This document shows, in pieces, positions 47,620-58,198 of a stretch of DNA of 64,000 nt. The notes under the pieces were generated by a model. It was not told the origin of the DNA. It saw only the letters and a program-made list of their open reading frames with translations, and searched no databases. Source of the stretch: Palaemon carinicauda. Its lineage: Eukaryota; Arthropoda; Malacostraca; Decapoda; Palaemonidae. Location of the stretch: positions 22,823,121-22,887,120 of the forward strand of contig NC_090730.1 of the NCBI RefSeq assembly GCF_036898095.1, given 5' to 3'. The number at the start of each line of letters is the position of its first letter. Within the stretch, counting starts at the first letter, position 1. The position numbers were made by a program, and so were the translations under genes.

Positions 47620-48420
47620 CTCTGTCTGTACCGGAGCTCCGGTAACAATCTCCGGTACAAACAAAGGTCCGTCATAGTGACAACGTGAACACCAGAGGAA
47701 ATCTAATATTAACCTCAATGCTGATCGCCTGTACAATATCCGGTTAAGACGGAGATTCGATGAAAAGGATCGTAATAACGATATTGTGATTATTCATGAA
47801 AAAGGGTTCATACCCTGATTCTGATCGTCTGATTGATCTCTGTTTGTACCGGAGAACCAGTGACAAAGGTCCGTCATCGTGAAAACGTGATCCTCAGCGG
47901 TACGATAACATTCTCTAATACTGAATGTCTGTGTTATCTCCAGTGAAGCCGGAGATTCGATGAAAAAGGGACCGTAATAATGAAACTGTGAAATCTTCAT
48001 CGGTATCACATTGTTAACTCCGGTTCTGGACGTCTGCTTGATCTCTGTTTGTACCGGAGATCCGGTAGCAAAGGCCCGTCACCGTGATATCATGACCGTC
48101 CCCGGTACGATAACATTAACCTCAATGAATGTTTGTGTTATCTCCAGCGAAGCCGGAGATTCGATGAAAAAAGTTCTGGACGTCTGCTTGATCTCTGTTT
48201 GTACCGGAGATCCGGTAGCAAAGGCCCGTCATCGTAATATCGTGACCGTCCCCGGTACGATAACATTAACCTCAATGAATGTGTTATCTCCAGTGAAGCC
48301 GGAGATACGATGAAAAAGGGGGCCGTAATGGTGTAATTATGATCAAACATGACAAAGGTTCGTGTGTAAAAGGCTTCAGCCGGAGTCCGAGTGCCGGATT
48401 TCACCGTTGCACTCCAAAAA
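47620..48420. repeat. Expanded 150-190-bp leader repeats in DIRS B
   Basis: At least four diverged units share GATCTCTGTTTGTACCGGAG, AAGGYCCGTCA and GCCGGAGATTCGATGAAAAA, starting near 47625, 47830, 48030 and 48188. The last two are nearly identical. Copies A and C carry fewer units of the same motif. Confidence 0.8.
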
Positions 48421-49169
48421 TCTGCTCTGGTACGATAACTAGTTCTCACCCAATGAGTATCCATTATAGTGGAGCATAACTCAAGGCGGAGCTAAGCATA
48501 ACTCAAGGCGGAGCTAAGGGTGTCGGTATAAAACGACCCCAATTAATGACTCGTACACTAACGTACCTATTAATAGTGTTAGCTATATTAACAGTAACCA
48601 CATCAATAAAAACGTTTATAATATTAAACGTACTATCATCAACTCTGATACTAAGAGGAGGCCTGAATAACTCGTGATCGTATAAAAACGGAGAACGGGA
48701 AATTCACCTCTCTTACTCGAGCTAACAAAGAAAACGAGAGAAGGGATAACTCATATCTGTAGAACAGGGAACGAGCACTCTCTGTTTTCGCTCTGAAGGT
48801 TACATAATAAAAAACTAACATCACACAATAAAATAAGAAAATTAATAAAATTGATTGCTTTTTCTTAGTAATTGTAATAACCAAGAACGAAGAATAACGA
48901 CAACGTAACAAATAAACAAGGATATAGTCTAAATCGAAGCCTCTGAGGCGAGTACAAACTAACAGACTAAATCGCTAAACTTAATTTGCTATACTTTAAA
49001 CCGCTATTCTTTAAATCGCTATTCTTCGTAGGTCCAAATTGGACTTGCAAGCAAATAAATACCATAGTAAAAACTAATAAAAATTAATGATAACACAAAA
49101 AGGCCATAAAACATAAGTGATATAACCTAGATGACAGAGTACCAGATGGGCAAAAATAACTAGAATATT

Positions 49170-49340
49170 TACTGAAGCGAACATAACCCAAAATGGCTGC
49201 CTATACCTTGGCAGGACAATCGCTTCCAAAACTAAAAACCACCATATTGGAAACAGAACAAATGCCCGGTACTGTCAAAAGCTGCCAAAACAAACTATGG
49301 TACTTAACATTGGTAAGGGTGAAGTAGCAACGTCAGTCAT
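49170..49340 (-). other. Conserved leader ORF start (copy B)
   Basis: The minus-strand ATG at 49340 reads MTDVATSPLPMLSTIVCFGSF, matching the leader starts of copies A and C. It stops after about 21 codons. Confidence 0.4.
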
Positions 49341-49725
49341 GTTGAAATAACGAGAAACTCTTCGAAAAAACACTGTGCCCAAAAAACTTAACTTGTTTGC
49401 AAGTCCAAAATCAGAAGGATGACCTGGTGAGCGCGAGTGGTAGGTGTCGGTAGGGTAACCCAACTGTATTCTCTAGGGCCTGTCACGGCCCTCCCCCTTT
49501 GATGAAGGGATTATCTAAATGGAAGACAGCCTGTGAATAGTGTTTTACAAACGCCCTTGTTAGATATACGACACCAACAAGGTGCTCGCGCGAGGGTTGT
49601 AACCTCTGCATTCCATGCTTTTAATTTTCTCTGGTATATTTGGAAGATTTATATCAGAAAAAGTACAAAGAAGGACTTTTTCACCGGCCGTCACAGGTCG
49701 ACCCAGAAAATAGTTTTTTCAACTG

Positions 49726-50268
49726 ATATTTATTTACCAAAATGAAAAAAAAATATATCGCTGTTTTGATGTGCAAAGTAGCGTTGTGAGTATGTACATA
49801 ATATACATGCACACAGTACTGTACTGTTCATTATGTTTTAAATTTAAGAAAGTACTTATTGATATAGATTTAATTGTAAAAAAATAATCCTGACATTAAA
49901 AGGGAAAAATGTGTTATAATCTGTTATTTATTTACTGAAATGAAAGAAAAATATTTTGCTAATGTGTTTTACTGTATATGCATAGTAGCATTGTGCGTTC
50001 GTACAAACAATACAGTTCTGTTCATTGGGTTTTTTAATTTAAAAATATACTTATTGATATGAAATTAATTTAAAATAGATAATCATGACATTAAAAGGGA
50101 AAAATATGTTTTGATCTGTTAATTATTTACTGAAATGTAAGGATAGTATATCGTTAATGTTTTGATATGTGTAGTATCATTGTATGTACATACTGTACAT
50201 ACATACAATACAGTACTGTGCATTGGGTTTTTTAACTAAAAAATATACAGTACTTATTGATATGAAAT
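49726..50268. repeat. 193-bp tandem repeat, about 2.8 units, in the pogo-like MITE
   Basis: Units begin near 49726, 49922 and 50115. Shared blocks are ATTTATTTACTGAAATGAAA, ACTTATTGATATGAAATTA and GACATTAAAAGGGAAAAAT. Diverged, AT-rich, non-coding. Confidence 0.85.
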
Positions 50269-50589
50269 TAGGAGAGCAGTTTCTTATGGCAGTAACCAGC
50301 ATCAACGTAGGAAGAACCAATGGCAGAGCAGGACGATGGTGATGAGTTCATAGTTTTGCGGCACACAAATTTAAAAATTATTTTTCAGTGGCCAGGTAAA
50401 TCTCGTTTGTATCATGAGGGGTTTTTCGTAATATGAGATGTAAAATCTTTGTATCTCTTTTCACATCAGGAATTTTCGTATGCAGAAACTTTCCTATCGA
50501 TAGGTATTACTGTATCTACTATTTAATCTGAAGAAGGCTCGGTGTTCTATCTCTTACAGTACTTACAATATATTGTTTTTTCTTTTCAG

Positions 50590-50733
50590 GGGGACATATG
50601 CTTTGCTCATCATTTGTTTGCCATGGGTGTTTCAAAACATGAGTGTAATGGGGCCGATGAAACCTTACAGAAGATTGCATCAAAGTATGGTTTCAGGCAT
50701 TTCATTAGGTTTTTACAGAGGTGTGAAAAGTAA
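50590..50733 (+). CDS. Host gene exon 4 of those visible (ankyrin-like, possibly terminal)
   Basis: The acceptor TTTTTTCTTTTCAG precedes GGG GAC ATA. Phase 0 with exon 3, completing an ankyrin-type repeat: EYGNSAICMAAEQ joins GDICFAHHLFAMGVSKHECN, then ADETLQKIASKYGFRHFIRF and LQRCEK. TAA at 50731-50733 would end the protein. The same bases form a good donor (AAAA|GTAAGA, GT at 50730), so the exon may instead continue by splicing. No polyadenylation signal is obvious just downstream. Family unknown; gene symbol not assigned. Confidence 0.75.
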   Translation, partial: GDICFAHHLFAMGVSKHECNGADETLQKIASKYGFRHFIRFLQRCEK

Positions 50734-51471
50734 GATGATATGGTTATATTGAATTTTCTGTTTCCAATGTCTCAATACTGTACTTTGAAACATTGTGCGG
50801 TATATGATTATCCAAACACATTCAGATTTTAAGTTTATATGATAGGAAATTTTACAGATTGTTTCTTAAACCAACAATAATTAATTTTGTTTTTGATTAC
50901 CAACTTGTACATTGTACTTGTTTATTAAGGTTGTCTGTTTTTCTTAAATATAGTTCATTATATTTTCATGCTGACACATTGAATTCAGGTTATGAAAGTC
51001 CTTTTCATAGGATTTTATCATGTTTTTTGTTTTAAATACTATTTTTAAAAGGCCAAATCTCTTTACTTTAAACTTACTGTACTTTGTAAATATCTGATTT
51101 GCCTGTTCATCTGCTTAAGAGATTATTGCATTTGTATTCAGAAATGATTACCTTATTTGTTAACTGTTTTTTTTTTTTCTTCAATGTATGGATTTATATT
51201 TCATAACTGAAGTCTTCTTTCTAAATGCAAATGCATTTCTTTGCTCTTAAATCTTTTTTTTTTATTTTTTTTTTTACTGATAATCAATTAGCAGGTGAAG
51301 CAATCCCACTGGTGGTTACATCTGTCTCCGTTTTCCACGTTAATTTCATCACAATACTGTTAGTGTATTATTTTGATATTGGAATTACTTGTTTCATTTG
51401 GCAATTACTATTTGATGTGGCAAAGTGTAGTCTATTGCCTATTGAGTGCTTATGCATTCAGTTCATCTCTT
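50734..51471. other. Downstream intron or 3' sequence, no feature seen
   Basis: AT-rich with poly-T runs. A short coding-like stretch near 51294 (GEAIPLVVTSVSVFHV) follows TTAGCAG but has no matching donor in a convincing phase. Confidence 0.4.
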
Positions 51472-51632
51472 TGTGCTTTTATAATAATATTTTTGGCCCA
51501 AATTAAAAGAACTTCTCTTAAGAAGTGCTTTTATAATGATATTTTTGGCCCAAATTAAAATAACTTCTCTTTAGAAGTGCTTTTATAATGATATTTTTGG
51601 CCCAAATTAAAAGAACTTCTCTTAAGAAGTGT
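51472..51632. repeat. 52-bp tandem repeat x3
   Basis: Three near-identical units with GTGCTTTTATAATGATATTT and TGGCCCAAATTAAAA. Each junction contains the near-palindrome ACTTCTCTTAAGAAGT, so each unit could form a small hairpin. Confidence 0.9.
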
Positions 51633-51639
51633 TTTAGAT

Positions 51640-52580
51640 CCATGTATAACCTCTGAAGCTAAATCTCCCAAGAGTAACACGCCATAAATTAAAAACCGTG
51701 TCCATATCAATTCCCGTGAAAATTCGCAAAAGGAAACCTTGAAAACAATCCATAGATTCATTGACTGGTCCACCTACTTACCTGAAAAGCTGCTTTAAAA
51801 TTAGTGATCTACCCAGTGCCTTTGAAATTTCCTTTTTTTGCCATAAATAGGCAAGACAAAATGAGTATCCAGTTTGATGTATGTTTTATTTATGTATAAT
51901 GATGGACTTGAAAAAGCTTTTTAAGGCACCCCAAACTTACCATATATGCCAGGTTTATCTGTGTTACATTCATACTCACCAGGAAGGGTTCATAACAGAT
52001 ATTTCTCTTTTCTTTTTCTTTTTCAAAACATGAATGTTGAAAAATATTTACGTCTGTCAAGTGTATTTTTATTAGAAGTAATGATCCAGTAGCTAATCTT
52101 TGTATTGTAAACTCACAAATGTAGCAAGATGCCTAAATGCTAAGAGTCAGTGCAGCAAGTTTTTTTTAATCAAATTGGTCTGCTATCTCTACATAAGAAG
52201 AACATTTGTTGCAGTAGCTAGTAGCTGTTAGCCAATAGTAGATATCAGGGTAGGAGTGACAAGTGCATTCACTGTCTATGTTTAAAGGATCAGATTGAAC
52301 ATCCAAAGTTATTTGTTTTTCTTACCTTTAGTAAAGGTTAATAAGTGGGGGACTTGGTACTGAGCCAAGGTAACAGAAGTTGATTGAAATTTCAACTACA
52401 AATTCTCTAATCAGTAATAAATTCTGTTCTACTTCTGTAGTGAGTATCCTGATATTTAACAATCTTTCGCATAGATAATAATTAAGTATCTACCAGTCCC
52501 ATTATAAGTGAGGTCTTGGAATTGGCTGTAGAAGTAACATTGCTCCCAGACTTGAGACAATTGGGTCACAGGTTTTTTAT
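51640..52580. other. No recognisable feature
   Basis: AT-rich flank of DIRS copy C without identifiable gene, exon or repeat. Confidence 0.45.
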
Positions 52581-52945
52581 TTCTGGGGCGGCCTGTGACG
52601 GCCGGTGAAAAGGTCCTTCTTAACACTCTTCTAATATAAATCTTCCAAATATACTAGAGAAAGATAAAAGCATGGAATGCAGAGGTTACAACTCTCGCGC
52701 GATCACTTTGTAGGTGTCGTGTATTAATAAGGGCGCGTGAAACCACTATTCACAGGCTGTCTTCCATTTAGATAATCCCTTCATCAATGGGGAGGGCCGT
52801 GACAGGCCCTAGAGAACACAGTTGGACTACCCCACCGACACCTACCACCCGCGCTCTCTAGGACATCCTTCTGTTTTGGACTTGCCCGATAAGTCGTTTG
52901 TGTTTTGCTCAGTGTTTTTTCGAAAGTGATTGTCGTTAATTCAAC

Positions 52946-53116
52946 ATGACTGACGTTGCTACTTCACCTTTACCAATGTTAAGTACCATAGATTGTTTTG
53001 ACAGTTTTTTCAGTACCGGGCATTTGTTCCTTTTCCAGTATTGTGGATTTGAGTTTTGGAAGCGTTGGGCCTGCCTCGGTATCGGCAGCCATTTTGGGAT
53101 TTGTTCGCTTCGGTAA
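52946..53116 (+). CDS. DIRS copy C leader ORF (possible first gag exon)
   Basis: A 56-codon frame starting MTDVATSPLPMLSTIDCFDS and ending CSLR-stop. Start and first 15 codons are conserved in copies A and B, which stop earlier. It could be a short upstream ORF or a 5' exon spliced to the Cys-rich exon at 54248. A possible donor GTAATT at 53113 leaves the wrong phase, so the splice hypothesis is unproven. No domain recognised. Confidence 0.4.
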   Translation: MTDVATSPLPMLSTIDCFDSFFSTGHLFLFQYCGFEFWKRWACLGIGSHFGICSLR

Positions 53117-54247
53117 TTTTTCAAGTTAATATTGCCATCTGGTACTCTGTCAGCTAGGTTATGTCACGTTTTATGACCAATTTTGTTATCATTATTTATT
53201 TTTAGTTTTTACTATGGTATTTATTTACGAGCAAGTCCAATTTGGACCTACGAAGAATAGCGATTTAGTCTTTGTTATAGTATGTACACGCCTCAGGCGT
53301 TTTAGACTATATCTTTATGTTTATTTGTTACGTTGTCGTTATTCTTCGTTCTTGGTTATTACAATTACTAAGAAAAAAGCAATCAATTTCATTATTTTTC
53401 TTATCATTTTATTGTGTGATGTTGGTTTTTTATTATGTAACCTTGAGAGCGAGAGCATAGAGTGCTCGTTTTCTGTTTCTACAGTTATGAGTTACCCCTT
53501 CTCTCGTTTTCTTTATTAAGCTCGAGTAAGAGAGGTGGAGTTCCTGTTTTCCGATTTTTACGATCACAAGTTATTCCTGCCTCCTCTTATTCTCCGAGTT
53601 GATGATATTACGTTTAATGATATTCACGTTTTATTGATGTGGTTACTGTTAATATAGCTAGCACTATTAATAGGTTACGTTAGTGTATGAGTCATTAGTT
53701 GGGTCGCTTTATGCTGACACCCTTAGCTCCGCCTTGAGTTATACTCCGCTATAATGGATACTCATTGGGTGAGAACTAGTCAGATATTTGGAGTGCAACG
53801 GTGAAATCCGGCACTCAGACTCCGGCTGCGGCCTTTTGCACACGAACCTTTGTCATGATTGATCACAACTACATTATTACGGTCCCTTTTTTTCATCGAA
53901 TCTCTGGCTTCACTGGAGATAACACAGACATTCAGCATTGAGGTTAATGTTATCGTACCGCTGGCGGTCACAATATCACGATGATGGGCCTTTGTCACCG
54001 GATCTCCGGTACAAACAGAGATCAATCAGACGATCAGAACCGGAGTTAACAATTTGATACCAATGAAGTTTATAATTTCATGTTACGTGTTTACTGGTTA
54101 ATAATATATTTTCTTAATACTGTATATTAATTTGTTAGCTATTAGTTTACTCACACATAGTTAAAATTAATTGTTTTACTGGGGATTCATATGTCACTGA
54201 CCAGAATCTCAAGGAACATCCAGACTTATGTCTTCTTTCTTTTACAG

Positions 54248-56546
54248 AAAGTCTGCTGCGCTGCCAAGGGCTGCTCCGCTGCCTTTACTGATCGTATGGG
54301 CCATGATCTATGCCGGTCCCATGCACATTGCGCCATATCCTTCTCTCGGGAACCGGGACAAGCCCCCTACATGATATGGTTCCCTGAGTCATGTATGCTC
54401 TGCTATGAGCTGTCATCCCTACTCCTGAGCGAGGAGGTAAGTTGGTTCTAGTTTGTTCCTGTTAATATCCTTTGCGAGGAATTAATTGGTCTTTATATAT
54501 TTACATCGATTATTACTTCATCATTAATCCCCTCTCCTCTTTCAGGCTGATGATGAATCTCTCCGGGAGGCAAGAGCTACTCTTCGTCCTTGGGTGTCAG
54601 GTTTTGGGAGGAATGCGCCGTCTGGAGCACCCTATCTCCTTGATGGAGACAAGGCTTCTCGCCTATTCCCGGGCTCTACTACTGCAGCAGTTCCACCGGA
54701 GACAGCGGTACCGTTAATTGAGGCGGTTAGAGCATCCATTCTAACGGAGGAAGAGGTTTTATTGACGGAGGACGCGCCCTTTCTAGATCTGGACGACGAA
54801 CCCATGGATGAGCAGGTAGGTGGTGATGAGTTGGTGGACCCCCTTTCACCTCACACTCCTTCCTCTACTGCTTCCTTTCACGGCTTTGATAAATCTACGG
54901 CTTCTCCTCGAGGTCCCTCCGTTCCTGTACGACCCAAGGTGAAGCCACTATGTACCTTTAAGCCTTCAGCTTTGCCATTATCAGTGTCACCGGTCCCGGG
55001 ACCCTCAAAGGATCCTGATGTTCATATTACTGTACCTAAAACCGTGACTCCTAGAAGGACGAAGTCCGCTAAGTCCAGGGCTTCGTCAGCGGATCGGGCT
55101 CGGGAGCCCGCCTTATCCGCCACCATGGTCAGGGATATTGTGAAAGAGCAGATAGAACAGCATCTACAACAACATTCTAGGACAGACCAAGGAGCTATGA
55201 CGGAGCTCAAAGATATGATGACGAGTCTGATCCGTTCCGGAACTCAGATGCCTCCGCCTTCAGCCCCAGACGCATCGAAGTTACCCCCCTTCGATAAAAA
55301 CAACCCTTGGAGGTTTGCCTTACATGCTCCATATATTGATGGTGCCATAACTCTGGAGGGCATAGGCACCCGCCCTCTAGAGGACCTGGAATTTTACCCT
55401 CCGGGACTAGAATTCCCATTCAACGGCTTCATCCGATTGAAAGAACATGCCTTGGTTAGGTTAGACAAGGTACCGAAGGAAACGGTAATATTTCCTAAGG
55501 AGCAGGCCCAAGCTCTCTGAACCAGGACGTTGTCGGACTGGGGGTGCACTAATTCCAAGCTCACCCCACACAAAGGAGCCTATAACATATTTACAGCTTC
55601 CCCAGGTATTACCTTGCCTATTACAGATAAAGTGGCAGGTCTTACTTTTCAAGCTATCAAAGAAGGTTCTGCCATGCCGGCTCTTAAAGAGACGGACCCC
55701 ACCTCCATGCTCATCTCGAGTACCGTTACTATCTGGGATGATGCCCCCTCTACTTTCACAGTAGGGAAGTTAGACCCAGACTGTGCCTCTAATCTGTTTT
55801 CCGAGAAGCTCCCCAAATTACCAGAGAATCTTCTCAAGACTGAGTTTGAGGCACGGAATAGGTTAGCTAGGTCTCTCCACTCCATTACCTCTGTTGAGTC
55901 TCTAGCCGCGCTTTATCCGACTGAGACCTTGTTCCGGGTATTCACAAAGAACCTGTCTCTGTCCTTCCAAATCGACCTACACGAGTTTTGTTCGGCTCGG
56001 GTTAGTTGCAGGAAACATGTTCTATCTGAGGCCTCGATCAGGCATGAACCGAACAGACTGATAGCCTCCTCCTGCTGGGGTAAGAACCTTTTTCCTCAGG
56101 AGGAGGTGAACAAGGTTCTACAAGACGCTGCGAGAGCAAACCAAAATTTGCAAGCGATGTGGGGCCTCACTGCCAAAAGGAGGGTTGAAGTTCAAAAGCA
56201 AACCTTCTTCAGGAAGAAACAGAGGTTTGCCCCTTACAAGACGAGCCGAGGTCACTACCATCAATCGTCTGTTACCCACTCATCTTCACAGTCTCCCTCT
56301 GCTTCGTCGACTCTTCAACCGAAGCACCCTCAACAGGTGGTCTACCTCACTGCTCCCCAAGGTACCCAACCCAACCCCGTTTGGATGCCCTCACCCGCAT
56401 ACAACCCTAGCTACGAACCCTCAGGTCCCTTTCGTGAACACCAGAGAGGTAGCTACAGGGGTAGAGGACAGTTCCGTCAACGAGGCGAACCTAGGACAAG
56501 GGGTTCTCGAGGAGGGAAGGGACCCAGATTCACTCCCTCGCAATGA
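54248..56546 (+). pseudogene. DIRS copy C gag-like ORF1, with intron and one nonsense codon
   Basis: Exon 54248-54436 (63 codons, acceptor TCTTTTACAG, donor GAG|GTAAGT) encodes a Cys/His-rich, possibly zinc-binding segment (KVCCAAKGCSAAFTDRM, DLCRSHAHC, CMLCYEL). It joins in phase to 54546 (acceptor CTCTTTCAG): ADDESLREARATLRPWVSGF. A Pro/Ser-rich middle, KEHALVRLDKVPKETVIF and SCWGKNLFPQEEVNKVLQD follow. The C-terminus is RG-rich (HQRGSYRGRGQFRQRG), likely RNA-binding. TGA at 55518-55520 replaces the Trp codon seen in copy A (TGGACCAGG) and the same frame continues to 56546. Gag-like proteins package element RNA. Confidence 0.8.
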
Positions 56547-58198
56547 TATAGTCCCGGTAGGGGGGAGACTTTACCACTTTCGAGACCATTGGACCTTCAG
56601 TCCGTGGACTCACAGCATAGTCTCCAAAGGCTTGGGGTGGAAATGGGCACAAGGTTCTCCTCCTCCACCAGTGGCCTTCTTCCAGAAACCCACTACCATT
56701 CTGAAAGAGTACACCACCGAGTTACTAAAGAAAAAAGCAATCAAACGGGTTCGATCGCTGAAGTTCCAAGGCCGCCTGTTCACAGTTCTGAAGAAAGGCT
56801 CGTTGGCATTGAGAGTGGTCTTGGACTTGTCAAAGCTAAATTCTTACATCCTCTGCGACAGGTTCCGGATGTTGACCATCTCTCAGGTACGGACCTTACT
56901 TCCCCGTGGGGCCGTCACCACCTCTATCGATCTTACCGACGCCTATTATCACGTACCAATAGCTCAAAACTTCTCTCCTTATCTAGGTTTCTGTCTAGGC
57001 AGGAAAGCCTTTGCATTCAAAGTCATGCCCTTCGGCCTCAACATTGCACCCAGGATATTCACGAAACTGGGAGAGACAGTTAGGCATACAGTGGGACCTT
57101 GCACAGCACAAGCTGTCTCTACCTCCCAAAAAGGTAAGAGAAATAGCTTCCAAGATCAAGAATTTTCTCAAACACAAACAGGTGTCCAGAAGAGCCTTAG
57201 AAAGAATCCTCGGCCTTCTTCAATTCGCTTCAGTAACAGATCGACTATTGAAAGCCAAACTCAAAGACATCAATCGAGTTTGGAGAAAGAGAGCCACAGT
57301 ACCTTTAAGAGACAAGGTCTCGAAGATCCCCTCTGTCTTGAAAATGAGACTACAGCCATGGTCCGAACCGAAGAACCTCTCCAAATCGGTTCCTCTTCAA
57401 TTCCCACCCCCACAAGTGACAATTCATACAGACGCGTCTCTGAGTGGATGGGGGGGTTACTACGAACATCAGATGTTTCAGGGCTCTTGGTCACCCGCCA
57501 TGAAACACTTCCATATCAATGTTCTCGAAGCCATGGCAGTGTTCTTGACCCTGAAGAGACACTCTCCTCCGAGGTCGACCCACATCAGAGTAGTGTCAGA
57601 CAGCACAGCCGTAGTACACTGCATCAACAGAGGAGGATCCAAGTCGCCCAACCTGAATCAGATCCTGGTCACTATCTTCGCCTTGGCAACAGAGAAGAAC
57701 TGGTTCCTGTCAGCAACTCACCTAGCGGGAGTCCAGAATGTGATAGCGGACTCACTATCCAGGACGAAACCACTGGAATCAGAATGGTCTCTGGACATAA
57801 TTTCATTCCGGTGGATACTCAGGCTGGTTCCGGGCCTCCAGGTAGATCTATTCGCAACTCAGATGAATCACAAACTTCCGTGTTATGTGACACCAAACAT
57901 GGACCCTCAGGCTTATGCCATAGACGCATTGACTCTGGATTGGAACCATTGGAGGAAGATTTACCTATTTCCACCAGTGAATCTTCTAATGAAAGTATTG
58001 CACAAACTACGCTCTTTCCGGGGAGCAGTGGCCTTAGTAGCACCTCACTGGCCAAAGAGCAGTTGGTTTCCTCTCCTCCTCGAGTTGAAACTCCGACCCT
58101 TCCGGATTCCATTATCCAAACTGACCCAAGTAATCCAAACACAGACTGTGTCATATTCCTCAAGGATAGCCAAAACCCTAACTTTGTGGACTTCATGA
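56545..58198 (+). pseudogene. DIRS copy C RT / RNase H with active-site deletion
   Basis: The RT N-terminal half reads VPVGGRLYHFRDHWTF, LDLSKLNSYIL, TTSIDLTDAYYHVPIA and MPFGLNIAPRIFTKLGETV to about 57082. Then about 190 bp present in copies A and B is missing, between TTAG direct repeats, removing the LDDW active-site block and shifting the frame. The next frame continues LGIQWDLAQHKLSLPPKKVR, then RNase H with the Asp intact (HTDASLSGWGGYY, about 57422), EAMAVFLTLK, SDSTAVVHCINRGG, ADSLSRTKPL and VDLFATQMNHKLPCY, to TAG 58196-58198. RNase H looks whole; RT cannot work. Confidence 0.85.

Larger units (their letters stand above)
42115..49708 (-). mobile_element. DIRS retrotransposon, copy B
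   Basis: About 7.6 kb, oriented leftward. The right terminus AAGGGATTTTGACGAAGG lies at 42115, the internal complementary region at 42502-42600 (junction 42559/42560) and the left terminus at 49708. Order on the minus strand: leader, gag, RT/RNase H, YR. It shares gag deletions and catalytic-residue losses with copy A. The leader carries expanded tandem repeats and a hAT-like insertion with a local inversion (46880-47616). It sits inside the pogo-like MITE within a host intron. Confidence 0.92.
41830..50512. mobile_element. pogo-like MITE, split by DIRS copy B
   Basis: The left end CAGTAATACCTCTAAATAC (41830, after TA 41828-41829) pairs with the right end CTATCGATAGGTATTACTG (to 50512, before TA 50513-50514). 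Remove DIRS B (42115-49708) and about 1.1 kb of non-coding element is left, including a 193-bp tandem array. The end sequence is nearly identical to that of Tigger 2, so that family probably mobilised it. Confidence 0.8.

Noticed and set aside
19368..49708. DIRS A and B as halves of a segmental duplication
   Set aside because: Their flanks differ completely: copy B is inside a pogo-like MITE, copy A is not.
51294..51350. Possible additional host exon (GEAIPLVVTSVSV)
   Set aside because: Short, no convincing donor, phase unproven.
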